This document shows, piece after piece, positions 21,988 through 23,132 of a DNA stretch of 23,132 bases. The notes below the pieces were generated by a model. The model ran no database searches. It was not told where the DNA came from and was given only the letters and a program-made list of their open reading frames with translations. The DNA is from an uncultured Hungatella sp. (GTDB lineage: Bacteria; Bacillota; Clostridia; Lachnospirales; Lachnospiraceae), in NCBI GenBank assembly GCA_910588325.1, contig CAJUPP010000061.1:1-23132 (forward strand), written 5' to 3'. The position numbers were made by a program, and so were the translations under genes. The number at the start of each line of letters is the position of its first letter. Positions within the stretch are counted from its first letter, which is position 1.

Positions 21988-22983
21988 CTTGATTTTTGAA
22001 CACCCTCCCCCCAATTTCTGGAACCCATCCACTTGATCAATTAATACTCCATTATTTTCAACCCAATGGCGTGGTGTGATTAATAAAGTATATGGTTCTG
22101 ACGCTGACAAGACAATCCGTGCCAATTCGCTTTCTACTCCATCCCATCTCCCAGATTGCCAATCTTTATAAAGCACACGAAAAAAAGCCTTATTTACCTT
22201 GTCATGAATTACTTTACAACTGGAAAAAGGCCTATTAAGCTTTATTAGCTCAGTGAGTTCTAATAAATCACTTCCATAATCCAAATACCATAATAGCTCA
22301 TACAACATCATCAACCATTCTTTTGCTCTACAATGATACTCTTCCCAATCGTCTTCAATATTTTTGCGATACTTGTCATTAGATCGAAGTAACGCAAATA
22401 AACCTATCAGAGCTATATAAGCTGCATCAGCATCCTCTGACAGAATAAGTATTTTTAGTATTTGGTAAAATAATGATTCTATATTCTCTACCTTATTCCA
22501 ATTAACTCTGACTGATTTACACTATCATCATTTATAAGATATCGCTTAACCACTTCAATGGATACATCATTTATTGGCTCTGCTTCCTTAGCGTTACACC
22601 ATCTATCTGGAATAATGTACTTAATCGGGTAGGAAACTAAATCAATATATGCCGCACCATATTCCCTGAGTTTATCAAATATAGAATTATTTGCAGTTTT
22701 TTCTGCGCATAATTCTATTGCTCTCTGAAAAGAATGAATCGCCGCATGATTGTCTCCACTTCTCCAATCAAGAAGTCCCATACCTATCGCCCAAATAGAA
22801 AGCAATTCTGATTCTTTTAATTGTGCTTTTTTCAGAAAGCCAATTAAACCATCTACAAAATAAGTGGATTGCTCAAGTCCTTGTGCCAAGTAGTGATTAT
22901 CCTGTAGTAATTCTTTAATAATTCGTCCTTTTTAATGCATTGGACATATCAATCGAATCACAAGTATCATACTTGTATATCAC
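21988..22983 (-). pseudogene. Frameshifted and truncated gene for a helical protein of unknown function
   Basis: Reading the minus strand, a GTG (22983-22981) overlaps the stop of the upstream gene as GTGA and starts IYKYDTCDSIDMSNALKKDE. A first frame change lies between about 22931 and 22862 and leads to a frame with QDNHYLAQGLEQS and IGMGLLDWRSGDNHAAIHSF. That frame stops at 22488. A third frame, open from 22521 but without a start codon for over 60 codons, continues ESLFYQILKILLILSEDADA to VSLNHF, where it runs into the AraC remnant near 21988. Together they would make about 330 residues, mostly helical with TPR-like spacing. I recognise no family. The DNA is about one-third GC, unlike the rest, suggesting transfer. 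Confidence 0.55.
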
Positions 22984-23132
22984 TTTTCCTCAATCAATTT
23001 TATCTGTTCCGCCACTTTAAGAACATTCAACTGATACTCTGCAATCTCTTTTAATATTTGAAATCTTTCTGTCTTATTTCTACCCTCACGAATCATTTGT
23101 GCATTATGTGTTTCCAAATTAGACAAAACTGT
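22980..23132 (-). CDS. 3' end of an unidentified gene (partial)
   Basis: The last 50 codons of a minus-strand gene enter the window from the right and stop at TGA 22982-22980. The end is strongly helical and charged (NAQMIREGRNKTERFQILKE, then AEYQLNVLKVAEQIKLIEEK), like a coiled-coil. Its stop overlaps the GTG start of the following gene by 4 bases, the mark of a coupled operon. With the AT-rich composition and the helical partner, a toxin-immunity or similar transferred gene pair is possible, but nothing here proves it. The N-terminal part lies outside the window. Confidence 0.6.
   Translation of the reverse strand, partial: TVLSNLETHNAQMIREGRNKTERFQILKEIAEYQLNVLKVAEQIKLIEEK

Overview
The window looks like chromosomal DNA of a gut-type Lachnospiraceae (Clostridium cluster XIVa) bacterium. 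The evidence is the tig-clpP-clpX-lon-engB block, a sporulation sigma factor sigG, strong AGGAGG ribosome sites, many genes divided by short spacers, and codon usage of mid GC content. The genus cannot be fixed from the sequence alone.

Region 1 (72-8541, all plus strand) is a protein quality-control block: trigger factor, ClpP, ClpX, an intrinsic terminator, then Lon on a separate leader, the ribosome-assembly GTPase EngB, a GH13 oligo-1,6-glucosidase and a small DUF2164 protein. Two annotation starts need care here: lon should begin at 3585, not inside the terminator stem, and clpX at 2041. Region 2 (8671-10309) holds sigG on the minus strand behind a sigma-F-like promoter, followed by three small unidentified plus-strand ORFs. 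Region 3 (10344-13670) has a DMT/EamA transporter, a start-less ORF remnant, coaX, and divergently coaBC; coaX and coaBC carry out the first three committed coenzyme A steps (pantothenate kinase, PPC synthetase, PPC decarboxylase).

Region 4 (13806-18739) holds an alpha/beta esterase, a promoter-to-terminator unit of about 210 nt that looks like an independent small RNA with an 11-codon ORF, prfC with its own promoter, yqeY and an M20 dipeptidase. Region 5 (19061-21056) is a PadR-controlled membrane module: PadR regulator, DUF1700/DUF3887-like membrane protein, a small membrane protein and an SdpI-family protein, closed by a terminator. A near-perfect 21-bp palindrome sits on the PadR transcription start, and a 93-bp palindromic unit is duplicated in tandem inside the operon, each copy carrying its own ribosome site and GTG.

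Region 6 (21076-23132) is a gene graveyard: a COG2407-type sugar isomerase and a divergent AraC-like regulator, both with internal deletions, run into AT-rich DNA carrying a twice-frameshifted, truncated helical protein gene and the 3' end of another gene. Three long intergenic inverted repeats (8552-8652, 16647-16783, 18748-18922) separate gene blocks, and at least two share a GC-rich loop core, suggesting a dispersed palindromic element family.
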